64,000 bases of DNA from Sphingomonas sp. Y57 (GCF_001015195.1 NZ_LDES01000033.1:44085-108084); one strand, 5' to 3'. Shown: positions 35,462 through 43,939, counted from the first letter of the stretch. Notes: generated by a model not told the origin, from the letters alone. Numbers and translations are program-made.

Positions 35462-36369
35462 TGTCCGCCGCCTCCGCGTGCCAGGCGGCGGCGCAGCGGG
35501 GAGGCCAGCGCGTCGACGGCGAAGATGCCGAGCACCGAGAAGAGGAACATGGTGATGCCCGAGAAGGTGTGGAGGAAACCCTGTGCCGCCTCGTCGCCGA
35601 GATAGTGGGTGATGAGAATCAGCGCGAGCACACGGATGAAGTTGGCGAGGATCGCGACCGGCACGATCGCCAGCATCAGCAGCAGCGCGTAGCGCCAGTT
35701 CGCATTGTGCCGGATGTAGACATAGAACAGGCCGATCGCCGAGAGGCTGATCAGGGAGTTGAGCCCGGCGCAGGCCGCCGCGATCAGCAACTGGTACTGG
35801 CCGATGATGATCATCACCCCGGACCCGGCGATCGGATAGCCGAGCCCATGGAGCAGGTCGATCGCCGCCTGGGAGATGCCGATCTTGAGGGGCTGGGTGA
35901 CCATCGCCACCACGGTGTCGGGCGGCGGGAAGATGAACAGCATGTAGAAGACGGGGAACCACATCGCCCGCAGCGGAGCCCAGCCGATCAGCCAATAGGC
36001 GGTGATCAGCAGCAGGCCGTACATCATGAAGCCTTCGACCTCGATGACGTTGATGATTCGCGCGACCATGTAGAGCGGCGCGACGACCAGGTAGGACAGA
36101 GCCGCGATCCGCGTGTCGCCAGGCCGGGCGAGCGAGCGCACTTCGCCCCAGCGGCGCCAGAACAGCCATAAAGCGGTCGCCAGCACGATGGGGCCGTGCG
36201 CACCCTGTTCGGTGGTCCAGTTCTGGGTGGCGACGCCATAGAGCGTCGGGGCGGCCACCGCCGCGATGCCGATCGCAAGCGGCCAGAAACGGCGCACGAA
36301 CGCGAACAGCGGCAGCAGATCGGCCAGTCCGTAGCGGCCACTGTCCCTACCCGGCCGGCTTTCCGCCAT
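35458..36369 (-). CDS. Exosortase (XrtV-type), PEP-CTERM sorting transpeptidase
   Basis: The 303-residue protein has about eight membrane helices and the exosortase catalytic triad: Cys in LIAAACAGLNSLISL, Arg in ILANFIRVLALI and His in AAQGFLHTFSGI. Exosortases are thought to cleave proteins at a C-terminal PEP motif and move them to the cell surface, usually in organisms that make exopolysaccharide. I chose the ATG at 36369 because GTGGGGGAC lies just upstream; a TTG at 36390 adds seven residues. Assignment to the XrtV subtype rests on the sphingomonad context and the flanking EpsI and small membrane protein. Confidence 0.9.
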   Translation of the reverse strand: MAESRPGRDSGRYGLADLLPLFAFVRRFWPLAIGIAAVAAPTLYGVATQNWTTEQGAHGPIVLATALWLFWRRWGEVRSLARPGDTRIAALSYLVVAPLYMVARIINVIEVEGFMMYGLLLITAYWLIGWAPLRAMWFPVFYMLFIFPPPDTVVAMVTQPLKIGISQAAIDLLHGLGYPIAGSGVMIIIGQYQLLIAAACAGLNSLISLSAIGLFYVYIRHNANWRYALLLMLAIVPVAILANFIRVLALILITHYLGDEAAQGFLHTFSGITMFLFSVLGIFAVDALASPLRRRLARGGGGQ

Positions 36370-36617
36370 GTCCCCCACAGATCTGCTCAAGGATTTTACG
36401 CCGTCTCACCATGTTCCGGGCATCGGCACCGCCGATGCGCGTGCATCGCCATAGCGGATCGCTGCAGGCCGGAACAGTCGCTTGGAGGACGGGGTGGCGG
36501 GCGCGTGCACCGCGCGGAAGTTGCAGAAGTTTACCACCCGCTTTTGGACTTGAGGCGAAAATATGCTACTGGAAGGCATGCGCTTTATGCGTGTGGGGAG
36601 TATCGGGGTAGTTCTGC

Positions 36618-37118
36618 ATGTTGAAGGAAGCTGTAGCGTCCAAGGCGGCCAAGCTGCTCATGACCTGTGTCTGTCCGGTGGCGGGCACCACGGCCCTCAG
36701 CCTCGGCGTTCCGCAGGTCCGGGACGCCGTGCACAAGGCGACCCAGCCGCGCCAATATGCCAAGCCCAAGACCCGCATCCGCGCTACCCCCGACGAGGGC
36801 GTCCAGGTCGCGTCGGCCGAGACTCCCTGCCCCACCGTCACGCCCTTCGCGCTGTCGGACCTGCCGGCGGTGACCCCGGTTCCGGTCGAGACGACGCCGC
36901 TGCAGGTCGCCGAGGCGCCGCCGCCCGATGTCGCCGTCCCGCTGACGCCGCGGATCTTCGTGCCGCCGACGAGCGGTAACCCCAATCCCCCCTCACCGGG
37001 CGTGCCCGAGCCGTCGACCTGGGTCCAGCTCATGCTCGGCTTCGCGCTGATCGGCGGCGTCGCGCGGGCGACGTACCGCAAGAAGGGGGTCGAGCCCGAG
37101 GCAGAGCCTCAGGTTTAG
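36618..37118 (+). CDS. PEP-CTERM protein, likely exosortase substrate
   Basis: The 166-residue protein has a weak N-terminal hydrophobic region (LLMTCVCPVAGTTALSLG), a long Pro/Val/Thr-rich low-complexity middle (TPVPVETTPLQVAEAPPPDVAVPLTP), and near the end the tripartite PEP-CTERM signal: VPEPSTW, a hydrophobic helix (VQLMLGFALIGGVA) and a basic cluster (RATYRKKG). About eight residues (VEPEAEPQV) follow the basic cluster, longer than usual. It diverges from the exosortase gene across about 250 bp and is the only PEP-CTERM protein seen here. It could be structural or regulatory; no enzymatic domain is visible. Confidence 0.82.
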   Translation: MLKEAVASKAAKLLMTCVCPVAGTTALSLGVPQVRDAVHKATQPRQYAKPKTRIRATPDEGVQVASAETPCPTVTPFALSDLPAVTPVPVETTPLQVAEAPPPDVAVPLTPRIFVPPTSGNPNPPSPGVPEPSTWVQLMLGFALIGGVARATYRKKGVEPEAEPQV

Positions 37119-37122
37119 CTTG

Positions 37123-37172
37123 TTTGGCCTCAGGCGCCGGTGGCCGCCTCGCGCCCGCCTGAGGGCGCCAAC
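37123..37172. repeat. Reduced relative of the long palindromic repeat
   Basis: TTTGGCCTCAGGCGCCGG at 37123-37140 equals the outer arm of copy A apart from one base. The right side (CGCCTGAGGGCGCCAA, 37157-37172) is a degenerate opposing arm, and the 28-bp inner arms are absent. It lies 4 bp after the PEP-CTERM gene stop and just before the CAP-gene stop, so again at gene ends. Confidence 0.6.
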
Positions 37173-37174
37173 GA

Positions 37175-37717
37175 TCAGAACGGCACTTCACCGATGACGT
37201 TGCCGCCCTCGCTGTAGCGGCAGACCAGGAAATCGTCGTCGCGACCATGCGCGAGTGCGCAGCCGACCGCGCGGGACGAGCGCCAGACGACTTGCGTGTA
37301 GTGCGCGACATTGTCCAGGTCGCCGCTCAGGCTGTTGTTCGGGAAGATGCCGGCCTTGAAGTCCTGCTTCTCATCGATCCACAGGCCGACCATCTGCTCG
37401 GGCCCGTAATAGCCGCGCGTGCCGGCCCACAGATTCTCGCCCTGGGGATCGGTTTCGGCGGGGTCGTCCTCGCTGTGGACGAGATAGCCGATCCGGGTGA
37501 GTTCGGTGGCGTAGCGGCGGGCGTCGCGGGCCAGCAGTTCGTTCCAGGCGAGCGGCGGGATACCGAGGCTGGTCCGCTCGCGATTATGCATGGCAAGCAA
37601 TCGCTCGTCGAAATGATTGTCGATGCCGGTCGCGCCTTGCACGAATGGAGACGCGGCCGTCAGGGCAAGAGCGCCCGCCAGCTTCGCCACCTTCGTCCTG
37701 CCCCAGCCCAAACCCAT
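37175..37717 (-). CDS. Secreted CAP-domain (SCP/PR-1-like) protein
   Basis: The 180-residue protein has a signal peptide (MGLGWGRTKVAKLAGALALTAASPFVQG). The CAP fold motifs are MHNRERTSLGIPPLAWNELLARDARRYATEL, HSEDDP, GENLWAG (conserved Glu), HYTQVVWRSSRAVGCALA (conserved His) and FLVCRYSEGGNVIGEVPF. Bacterial CAP proteins are secreted and of mostly unknown function, possibly binding lipid or peptidoglycan or acting as proteases. An unusually long 458-bp region lies upstream. Confidence 0.88.
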   Translation of the reverse strand: MGLGWGRTKVAKLAGALALTAASPFVQGATGIDNHFDERLLAMHNRERTSLGIPPLAWNELLARDARRYATELTRIGYLVHSEDDPAETDPQGENLWAGTRGYYGPEQMVGLWIDEKQDFKAGIFPNNSLSGDLDNVAHYTQVVWRSSRAVGCALAHGRDDDFLVCRYSEGGNVIGEVPF

Positions 37718-37899
37718 ATCGATCCTCCGGTCGATCCGATCGGGCCGATCGTGGAGCGGCAGGTCTTGCCGACAGGTTGGAGAGATTGGTGTTCGCCACG
37801 TTCAGCATATGTGGCCGCGGCAAGGCAGCCATTTCCCGCAAATGCAGTGGATCTGCGGCGTGGTTGACGCGATCGACACTAGTTCGGGAAAGGGGAGCG

Positions 37900-38110
37900 G
37901 TGGAGCTGCGGGCCGGATCCCCCGGCTCGGGGCAGGCCAGGCCTTGCCCTCGATTTTACCGCAGCCACCACGTCTTGCATGCCGTACCGGACTTTCACCG
38001 GTGCATTTCTCTCCCGCGACGAGCCCCGTTGTGCGGGTGTCTCCTGCCGACGCAGCAGGCTGTTCCTACCGCAACATTTTCCGATGTGCCAGCGTGCTCG
38101 CGCCGTCGTG
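37900..38110 (-). other. Structured intergenic stretch upstream of the CAP gene
   Basis: The 458-bp gap between gshA and the CAP gene has no credible gene. Read on the minus strand it holds several inverted repeats, including ACCGG-TGAAAG-TCCGGT nested in ATGC/GCAT (near 37979-38006), CCTGCTGC/GGCAGG, and GGCAAGGCC/GGCCTGCC. GGTGAAAGTCC resembles the cobalamin-riboswitch P6 loop, but the other riboswitch boxes are missing. It is a possible leader RNA or small RNA of unknown class. Confidence 0.3.
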
Positions 38111-38113
38111 CCG

Positions 38114-38136
38114 AAAAGCCGACGGGCGGTGGCTTT
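38114..38136 (-). terminator. Probable gshA terminator hairpin
   Basis: On the minus strand AAAGCC and GGCTTT pair around ACCGCCCGTC, ending in four T, about 40 nt after the gshA stop codon. The stem is short, so this is moderate evidence. Confidence 0.45.
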
Positions 38137-38175
38137 ATTGCGTCGACTGTTGCAGCGGCGTCACGCCCGGGGGTC

Positions 38176-39546
38176 TCAGAATCGAGCGTCCTGGTAGACG
38201 CGGTTGATATCGCCGCCCCAGGCGCCGTGGTAAAGATCGAGCAGCCGTTCGGCCGGAGTCTTCCCGCTCGCGACGATGTCGCGCAGCGGAGCGAGGAAGC
38301 CACGTTCGTCGTCGCCGGCGCCATTAAGCCGCGCCCGCGCCTTCAGTCCGTCCGCGGCGATGTCGAGCACGATCTCGGCGAGGTCGCGCAGGCTGCGACC
38401 GCGCGGACCGGTGGCGCGCAGGCCGAGCCTCGGCACCTCGGCGCGGATGCGATGATGGTCCTCGATCGTCCAGTGCTTGACCAGGTCCCAGGCGGCGTCG
38501 AGTGCGCCGTCGTCATAGAGCAGGCCGACCCAGAAGGCTGGCAGAGCGCAGATCCGGTCGTGCGGCCCGCCATCGGCGCCCCGCATCTCCAGGAAGCTCT
38601 TGAGCCGCACTTCGGGAAAGGCGGTCGACAGATGGTCCTGCCAGTCGCCGATCGTCGGGCGCTCGCCCGGCAGGACCGCCAGCTTGCCGTCCATGAAGTC
38701 GCGGAAGCTGAGCCCCGCCGCATCGACATAGCCGTCGCGGAAGACGAAATACATCGGCACGTCGAGCATATAGTCGGCGTAGCGCTCATAGCCGAACCCG
38801 TCCTCGAACACGAAGGGCAGCATGCCGGTGCGGTGGGGATCGGTGTCGGTCCAGATATGGCTGCGATAGCTGAGGAAGCCGTTGGGCTTGCCCTCCAGGA
38901 AGGGCGAGTTGGCGAACAGCGCGGTCGCCAGCGGCTGCAGCGCCAGGCTGAGGCGGAATTTGCGCACCATGTCCGCCTCGCTCGCATAGTCGAGGTTGGT
39001 CTGGACGGTGCAGGTCCGCAGCATCATGTCGAGCCCCATCGTGCCGACACGCGGCATGTGGCGCAGCATGATGTCGTAGCGGCCCTTGGGCATGACCGGC
39101 AGCTCGTCGCGGCGCTTGTCCGGCCAAAGGCCGAGCCCGAGATAGCCGATGCCCAGCTTCTCGCCGATCGCCTTGACCTGCTCGAGGTGACGGCCGGTTT
39201 CGGCGCAGGTCTGGTGGAGGTTGTCCAGCGGCGCGCCCGACAGCTCGAACTGGCCCGCCGGTTCAAGGCTGACATTGCCGTCTTCGCCTTCGAGGGCGAT
39301 GACGTTCTCGCCCTCATAGACCGGGCGCCAGCCATATTTGGTCAGCCCGATCAGCAGCGCGTGAATGCCTCCGCGCTCCTCATAGGAAGGCGCCCGGTGC
39401 GAATCCTCGAAGAACACGAATTTTTCGTGCTCGGTCCCGATCCGCCATCGATCCTTCGGCTTTTCGCCGCCGACGAAGACCGACAACAGGTCCTCGCGGG
39501 ATTCGATCAGGGGATCTTCGCCATCGGAGGCCTTGCGCGTGCTCAT
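38176..39546 (-). CDS. gshA: Glutamate-cysteine ligase, GCS2 family
   Basis: The 456-residue protein is of the alphaproteobacterial/plant type. Conserved runs are WRIGTEHEKFVF (ATP/Glu site), LEPAGQFELSGAPL, GLGLWPDKRRDELPVMPKGRYDIM, MLRTCTVQTNLDYASEADMVRKFR and FLEMRGADGGP. It forms gamma-glutamylcysteine from glutamate and cysteine, the first committed step of glutathione synthesis, in the cytoplasm. The ATG at 39546 starts the conserved domain. rsmE lies 41 bp upstream on the same strand, so the two may be co-transcribed. Confidence 0.95.
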   Translation of the reverse strand: MSTRKASDGEDPLIESREDLLSVFVGGEKPKDRWRIGTEHEKFVFFEDSHRAPSYEERGGIHALLIGLTKYGWRPVYEGENVIALEGEDGNVSLEPAGQFELSGAPLDNLHQTCAETGRHLEQVKAIGEKLGIGYLGLGLWPDKRRDELPVMPKGRYDIMLRHMPRVGTMGLDMMLRTCTVQTNLDYASEADMVRKFRLSLALQPLATALFANSPFLEGKPNGFLSYRSHIWTDTDPHRTGMLPFVFEDGFGYERYADYMLDVPMYFVFRDGYVDAAGLSFRDFMDGKLAVLPGERPTIGDWQDHLSTAFPEVRLKSFLEMRGADGGPHDRICALPAFWVGLLYDDGALDAAWDLVKHWTIEDHHRIRAEVPRLGLRATGPRGRSLRDLAEIVLDIAADGLKARARLNGAGDDERGFLAPLRDIVASGKTPAERLLDLYHGAWGGDINRVYQDARF

Positions 39547-39587
39547 CGCGCGCCCATAGCGGACCGATCGGTACGTTGCTAGTTTGT

Positions 39588-40334
39588 TTATTCGGAACGC
39601 CAGTCGCCGGCCAGCCCCATCCACAGCGCGACCGCCGCCGCCATCGCCGTGTCGGCGCGCAGGATGCGCGGGCCGAGCGATACGCCGATCGCCTGCGGCA
39701 CCGCCCGGATCGCGGCACGCTCCTCGTCGGTGAAGCCGCCTTCGGGGCCGATCAGGATGGCGGCCGGGCCGGGCTTCACCGCCGCGGCCATCGGCACGCC
39801 GCCTTCCTCGTCGGCGAAGATCAGAGCCCGGTCGGCGGGCCAGTCGCGCAGCATCGCGTTCAGCTTCACCGGCTCGTCGAGGATCGGCAGCGCGGTGCGC
39901 TCGCACTGCTCGGCCGCCTCGATCATGTGCGCGCGCAGCCGGTCGAGGTTGAGCCGGTCGACGATGGTGCGGCCGGTGATCACCGGCCGCCAGCGCGCGA
40001 CGCCCAACTCGCAGGCCTTCTCGGCCACCCAGTCGATCCGTCCCTTCTTGATCGGCGCGGCGACCAGCCACAGGTCGGGCACGGCCTCGCGTTCGCGCAT
40101 CCGCTGCTCGACGCGGACGGCGACGGCGCGCTTGCCGACCTGCTCGATCACGGCGCGCCATTCGCCGCTGATGTCGTCGAACAGCGCGATCGCGTCGCCG
40201 GCCCTCAGCCGCATCACCGTCGACAGATAATGGGCCTGCCCGCCGTCGATGGTCAGTGCGAGGCCGGCGGCAAGCGGGGTTTCGACGAACAGGCGGGTCA
40301 GGCTGGCGGGCGGCCAGGCGGGGGTTTGGGCCAT
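39588..40334 (-). CDS. rsmE: 16S rRNA (uracil-1498-N3)-methyltransferase
   Basis: The 248-residue SPOUT methyltransferase has an N-terminal PUA-like part (RLFVETPLAAGLALTIDGGQAHYLSTVMRLRAGDAIALFD). The knot motifs are AAPIKKGRIDWVAEKACELGV, AAEQCERTALP, LIGPEGGFTDEE and SLGPRILRADTAMAAAVAL. RsmE methylates U1498 of 16S rRNA in the decoding centre of the assembled 30S subunit. It diverges from ubiA; the two 5' ends are within 40 bp, so promoters or leaders must overlap. Confidence 0.95.
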   Translation of the reverse strand: MAQTPAWPPASLTRLFVETPLAAGLALTIDGGQAHYLSTVMRLRAGDAIALFDDISGEWRAVIEQVGKRAVAVRVEQRMREREAVPDLWLVAAPIKKGRIDWVAEKACELGVARWRPVITGRTIVDRLNLDRLRAHMIEAAEQCERTALPILDEPVKLNAMLRDWPADRALIFADEEGGVPMAAAVKPGPAAILIGPEGGFTDEERAAIRAVPQAIGVSLGPRILRADTAMAAAVALWMGLAGDWRSE

Positions 40335-40374
40335 GGGTCTTCCGAAGGCGTGGCTTTTCCCCTACCTGCCGCCC

Positions 40375-41292
40375 ATGGCCGACGAAGTCGAGGAAATCGT
40401 GCCCGACAGCGAGCTGCTCGGAATCGCCCGCCGGCTGCCGTCGGCCTTGCGCCCCTATTGGCTGCTCGCCCGGTTCGACCGGCCGATCGGAAGCTGGCTG
40501 CTGTTCTGGCCCGGCGCCTGGGCGATCGCGCTGGCGGGGAGCGCTGTCGCCCGCTGGGACCTGATCCTGTGGTTCGGGCTTGGCGCGGTAGCGATGCGCG
40601 GCGCGGGTTGCGTCTACAACGACATCGTCGACCGCGACCTCGACCGGAAGGTGGCGCGCACCGCCCTGCGTCCACTGGCGAGCGGGCGGGTCGGCCTCAG
40701 GGCGGCCTGGGCGTGGCTGGGTTTGCTCTGCCTGCTCGGGCTGGTCGTGCTGGTCCAGCTCAACCTGGTTGCGGCGCTGACCGCGCTCGCCAGCCTCGGC
40801 GCGGTGGCCGCCTATCCCTTCATGAAGCGGATCACTTGGTGGCCGCAGGCCTGGCTCGGCCTTGTTTTCTCCTGGGCGGCGCTGGTCGGCTGGCCCGCGG
40901 TGACGGGCGGTTTCTCGCCGATACAGGGGCTGCTCTACGCCGGATCGATCTTCTGGGTGATCGGCTACGACACCATCTACGCGCTCCAGGACATCGAGGA
41001 CGATGCGCTTGCGGGGGTCAAATCCTCGGCCCGGGCCCTCGGCGCCCATGCGCGGGCGGGCATCGGCCTGTTCTATGCGATGGCGATCCTCTGCTGGATC
41101 GCGGCCTTCTGGCTGCTCCGGCCGCAGTTGCTCGGCACGCTGGCTCTGCTGCCGATGGCGCTGCACCTCGCCTGGCAGGTGGCGGGGCTGCGCATCGACG
41201 ACCCCGCCGACGCGCTCGCCCGCTTCCGCGCGAACCGCTTCGCCGGCCTGCTGATGTTCCTCGCCTGCCTCATCGTCGGCACCACCGCCTGA
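40375..41292 (+). CDS. ubiA: 4-hydroxybenzoate polyprenyltransferase
   Basis: The 305-residue integral membrane protein of the UbiA family has the first Asp-rich motif VYNDIVDRDLDRKVART, the second motif YALQDIEDDALAGVKSSARALG, and eight to nine helices. It prenylates 4-hydroxybenzoate in ubiquinone synthesis. I chose the ATG at 40375 (MADEVEEIVPDSE) by similarity to sphingomonad starts; an in-frame ATG at 40333 would overlap the rsmE start codon in a CCATGG palindrome. Confidence 0.93.
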   Translation: MADEVEEIVPDSELLGIARRLPSALRPYWLLARFDRPIGSWLLFWPGAWAIALAGSAVARWDLILWFGLGAVAMRGAGCVYNDIVDRDLDRKVARTALRPLASGRVGLRAAWAWLGLLCLLGLVVLVQLNLVAALTALASLGAVAAYPFMKRITWWPQAWLGLVFSWAALVGWPAVTGGFSPIQGLLYAGSIFWVIGYDTIYALQDIEDDALAGVKSSARALGAHARAGIGLFYAMAILCWIAAFWLLRPQLLGTLALLPMALHLAWQVAGLRIDDPADALARFRANRFAGLLMFLACLIVGTTA

Positions 41293-41349
41293 GGGCCTGA
41301 AACCCCTTTACCCTTTGACGTTCGGGGCCGGCATACCTAAGTCGCCGAC

Positions 41350-42696
41350 ATGCTCAGCCTCTCCGAAGCCGAAAGCCGTACCGCCGACCTCGCCGCCGCC
41401 GCGCGCAAGGCCGGAGCGGACGCCGCCGACGTGATCTACGTCTGCAACAATGCGACCCAGATATCGGTGCGCCTCGGCGCGCTGGAGGATGTCGAGCGGT
41501 CGGAGGGCGAGGAGATCGGCCTGCGGCTGTTCGTCGGCCGCCGCTCGGCGAGCGTGTCGTCGTCCGACCTGTCGCAGCCGGCGCTCGACGCGCTGGTCGA
41601 GCGCGCGGTGGCGATGGCGCGTGAGGCGCCGGAGGATCCCTATGCCGGGCTCGCGCCCGAAGACCGGCTGTTGCGCGGCGCGCTGCCCGACGTCGATGGC
41701 GACGATGGCGCGGACCCGTCGCCCGCCGAACTGCGCGAGCGTGCCGAGGCGGCGGAAGCGGCGGCCCGTGCGATCGAGGGCGTCACCAACAGCGAGGGTG
41801 CCGGGGCCTCGGCCAGCCGCACCGTCATCGCTCTGGCCACCAGCACCGGCTTCGCGCGCGGCTATTCGAACAGCGGCTATGGCTGCTCCGCCAGCGTCAT
41901 CGCCGGCGAGGGCGGCGGCATGCAGCGAGATTATGCCTATCATTCGGCGCGGCATCTGAGCGATCTCGAGGATGCGGCGGCGATCGGTGCGCGCGCCGGA
42001 GATCGTGCCGTCAAGCGACTCAATCCCGGCAAGCTGGCGAGCGGTGCGATGCCGGTCGTTTATGACCCGCGGGTCGGATCGGGGCTGCTGGGCCATCTTG
42101 CCGGGGCCATCACCGGCTCGGCGGTAGCGCGGCGGACCAGCTTCCTCCTCGACAAGCTGGGCGAGCAGGTGTTCGCCAAGGGTATCGTCGTGCGCGACGA
42201 TCCGCTCCGCAAGCGCGGTCTGCGCTCCAAGCCGTTCGATGGCGAGGGGCTGCCCACCAAGGCGTGCGACATCATCGCCGACGGCACCCTGACCGGCTGG
42301 ATCATGGATTCGGCCTCGGCCCGCCAGCTCGGCCTCGAGCCGACCGGCCACGCGACGCGCGGCGTCGGCGGCCCTCCGGGATCGGGGCTGACGAACCTCT
42401 ACATGGAGGCGGGTTCGCTCTCGCCCGAAGAACTGATCGCCGACATCAAGCTGGGCGTCTATGTCACGGAGCTGATCGGGCAGGGCGTCAATGGTGTCAC
42501 CGGGGACTATAGCCGGGGCGCATCTGGCTTTGTGATCCGCGACGGCCGCATTTGCGAGCCGGTGGCCGAGATCACCGTCGCCGGCAACCTCAAGGATATG
42601 TTTCGCGAACTGACGCCGGCCTCGGATCTTGTCTTCCGCCGCGCCGTTGATGCCCCGACGATCAGGATCGAAGGGATGACGGTGGCCGGTGCCTGA
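41350..42696 (+). CDS. pmbA: TldD/PmbA-family metalloprotease subunit
   Basis: The 448-residue protein has PmbA features: early helices, ALEDVERSEGEEIGLRLFVGRRSASVSSSDLS, YDPRVGSGLLGHLAGAITGSAVARRTSFL, and the late GVGGPPGSGLTNLYMEAGSLSPEELIADIKLGVYVTELIGQGVNGVTGDYSRGASGFVI. TldD and PmbA (TldE) form a heterodimeric protease that trims peptides and modified microcins; PmbA itself lacks the HExxxH motif, as here. Its partner tldD is not in the window. The next gene starts within its last codons. Confidence 0.93.
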   Translation: MLSLSEAESRTADLAAAARKAGADAADVIYVCNNATQISVRLGALEDVERSEGEEIGLRLFVGRRSASVSSSDLSQPALDALVERAVAMAREAPEDPYAGLAPEDRLLRGALPDVDGDDGADPSPAELRERAEAAEAAARAIEGVTNSEGAGASASRTVIALATSTGFARGYSNSGYGCSASVIAGEGGGMQRDYAYHSARHLSDLEDAAAIGARAGDRAVKRLNPGKLASGAMPVVYDPRVGSGLLGHLAGAITGSAVARRTSFLLDKLGEQVFAKGIVVRDDPLRKRGLRSKPFDGEGLPTKACDIIADGTLTGWIMDSASARQLGLEPTGHATRGVGGPPGSGLTNLYMEAGSLSPEELIADIKLGVYVTELIGQGVNGVTGDYSRGASGFVIRDGRICEPVAEITVAGNLKDMFRELTPASDLVFRRAVDAPTIRIEGMTVAGA

Positions 42697-43468
42697 GGGG
42701 CTCCTCGATGCGGTGAGTGCGGTCGCGGCCGAGGTGGGGGCGATGGCGCATGCATCATGGCGCGGCGACTTCAAATATTGGGACAAGACACCCGGCAGCC
42801 CGGTTTGCGACATCGACCTCGCCGCCGACGCCCTCCTGCGCGAGCGGCTGATGGCGATAGACCCGGAGGCGGGCTGGCTGTCGGAGGAGACCGCCGACAG
42901 CGCGGAGCGGCTCAACTGCGTACGTGTCTGGGTGGTCGATCCGATCGACGGCACCCGCGACTATGTGCGCGGGCGCGAGGGCTGGGCGGTGTCGATTGCG
43001 CTGGTCGAGGGCGGGCGGCCGGTGATCGGCGTGCTCGACGCGCCTGCCCGTGGCGAGCATTGGCGCGCCCAGGCCGGCCGCGGTGCCACCCGCAACGGCG
43101 CGCAGGTACGGGCCTCCAACCGGATAGAGCTCCCCGGTGCGCGGGTGCCGGCGGACGTCCTGCCGCGCGGCGATGCCGATCTGGTGACCGTCACCAAGCC
43201 CAATTCGATCGCGTTGCGCATAGCGATGGTCGCGGCGGGCGAGGCGGACCTGCTGGCGACGCTGCGCTGGGGCCATGAATGGGACATCGCCGCGGCTGCC
43301 CTGATCGCACAGGAGGCCGGGGCCACCGTCACCGACGCGCTCGGCCGGCCCCTGCGTTACAACAGCACCAAGGGCGAGCAGTTCGGTGTGCTGGCGACGG
43401 CGCCAGCGATCCATGCCGACGCTGTCGAGCGGCTGGCGCCGAGGGCCGCGAAAGCGGTCATCCGCTGA
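42689..43468 (+). CDS. Inositol-phosphatase-family protein, 3'(2'),5'-bisphosphate nucleotidase (CysQ)-like
   Basis: The 259-residue protein has WLSEETADSAERL, WVVDPIDGTRDYVRGREGWAVSIALVEGG (the DPIDGT metal motif) and ATLRWGHEWDIAAAALIAQEAGATVTD (the WDxAA motif). Members hydrolyse PAP/PAPS or inositol monophosphate; CysQ-like is preferred but not proven. The start is a GTG at 42689 that overlaps the end of pmbA by 8 nt, so it is coupled. Confidence 0.87.
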   Translation: MPEGLLDAVSAVAAEVGAMAHASWRGDFKYWDKTPGSPVCDIDLAADALLRERLMAIDPEAGWLSEETADSAERLNCVRVWVVDPIDGTRDYVRGREGWAVSIALVEGGRPVIGVLDAPARGEHWRAQAGRGATRNGAQVRASNRIELPGARVPADVLPRGDADLVTVTKPNSIALRIAMVAAGEADLLATLRWGHEWDIAAAALIAQEAGATVTDALGRPLRYNSTKGEQFGVLATAPAIHADAVERLAPRAAKAVIR

Positions 43469-43483
43469 CGCTCTCTCCGAGGG

Positions 43484-43900
43484 TTAAAGCCCCAGGCGCG
43501 GAATCTCGATCGCAGGGCAGCGGTTGACCACCGCTTTCAGCCCCGCGGCTTCGGCGCGGGCGACGGCCTCGTCGTTGAACACGCCTAGCTGGGTCCACAC
43601 CGCCTTCGCGCCGGCGTCGATCGCGGCGTCGATCACCGGGCCGGCGGCCGTCGAGTTCCGGAAGATGTCCACGATGTCGATCGGCGCGCGGATCTCGTCG
43701 AGGGAAGCGAGCACCGGCCGGTCGTGGATACGCTGCCCGGCCAGCTGCGGATTGACGGGTATCACGTCATAGCCGCGCGACAGCAGGAACCGCATCACGC
43801 CGTGGCTCGGCCGGTCGGGCCGGTCGCTGGCGCCGACCATGGCGATGGTCTTCGCGGTGCGGAGGAGGTTGGCGATATCCTGGTCGGCTGTCAGCGGCAT
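43484..43900 (-). CDS. CoA-binding domain protein (YccU-like)
   Basis: The 138-residue single-domain Rossmann protein has TIAMVGASDRPDRPSHGVMRFLLSRGYDVIPVNPQLAGQRIHDRPVLASLDEI, then IDIVDIFRNSTAAGPVIDAAIDAGAKAVWTQLGVFN, the hallmark of the CoA_binding_2 family. It binds CoA or a related nucleotide; its biological role is unknown. It converges with the cysQ-like gene and precedes mrp on the minus strand by 39 bp. Confidence 0.88.
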   Translation of the reverse strand: MPLTADQDIANLLRTAKTIAMVGASDRPDRPSHGVMRFLLSRGYDVIPVNPQLAGQRIHDRPVLASLDEIRAPIDIVDIFRNSTAAGPVIDAAIDAGAKAVWTQLGVFNDEAVARAEAAGLKAVVNRCPAIEIPRLGL

Positions 43901-43939
43901 GGCGGGGCTCCTGGCTGTGCCTGTCTAAATAATGCCCAC

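Noticed and set aside
37979-38010. Cobalamin-riboswitch-like GGTGAAAGTCC on the minus strand
   Set aside because: The B12 box, the GGGAA element and the CCGCAACTG region are missing, and CAGGAGAC stands on the wrong side. It is kept only as an unclassified structured region.
38176-41166. 996-codon minus-strand frame including gshA
   Set aside because: Only the last 457 codons are gshA. The rest is antisense to ubiA and out of frame with rsmE, so it is not a fusion protein.
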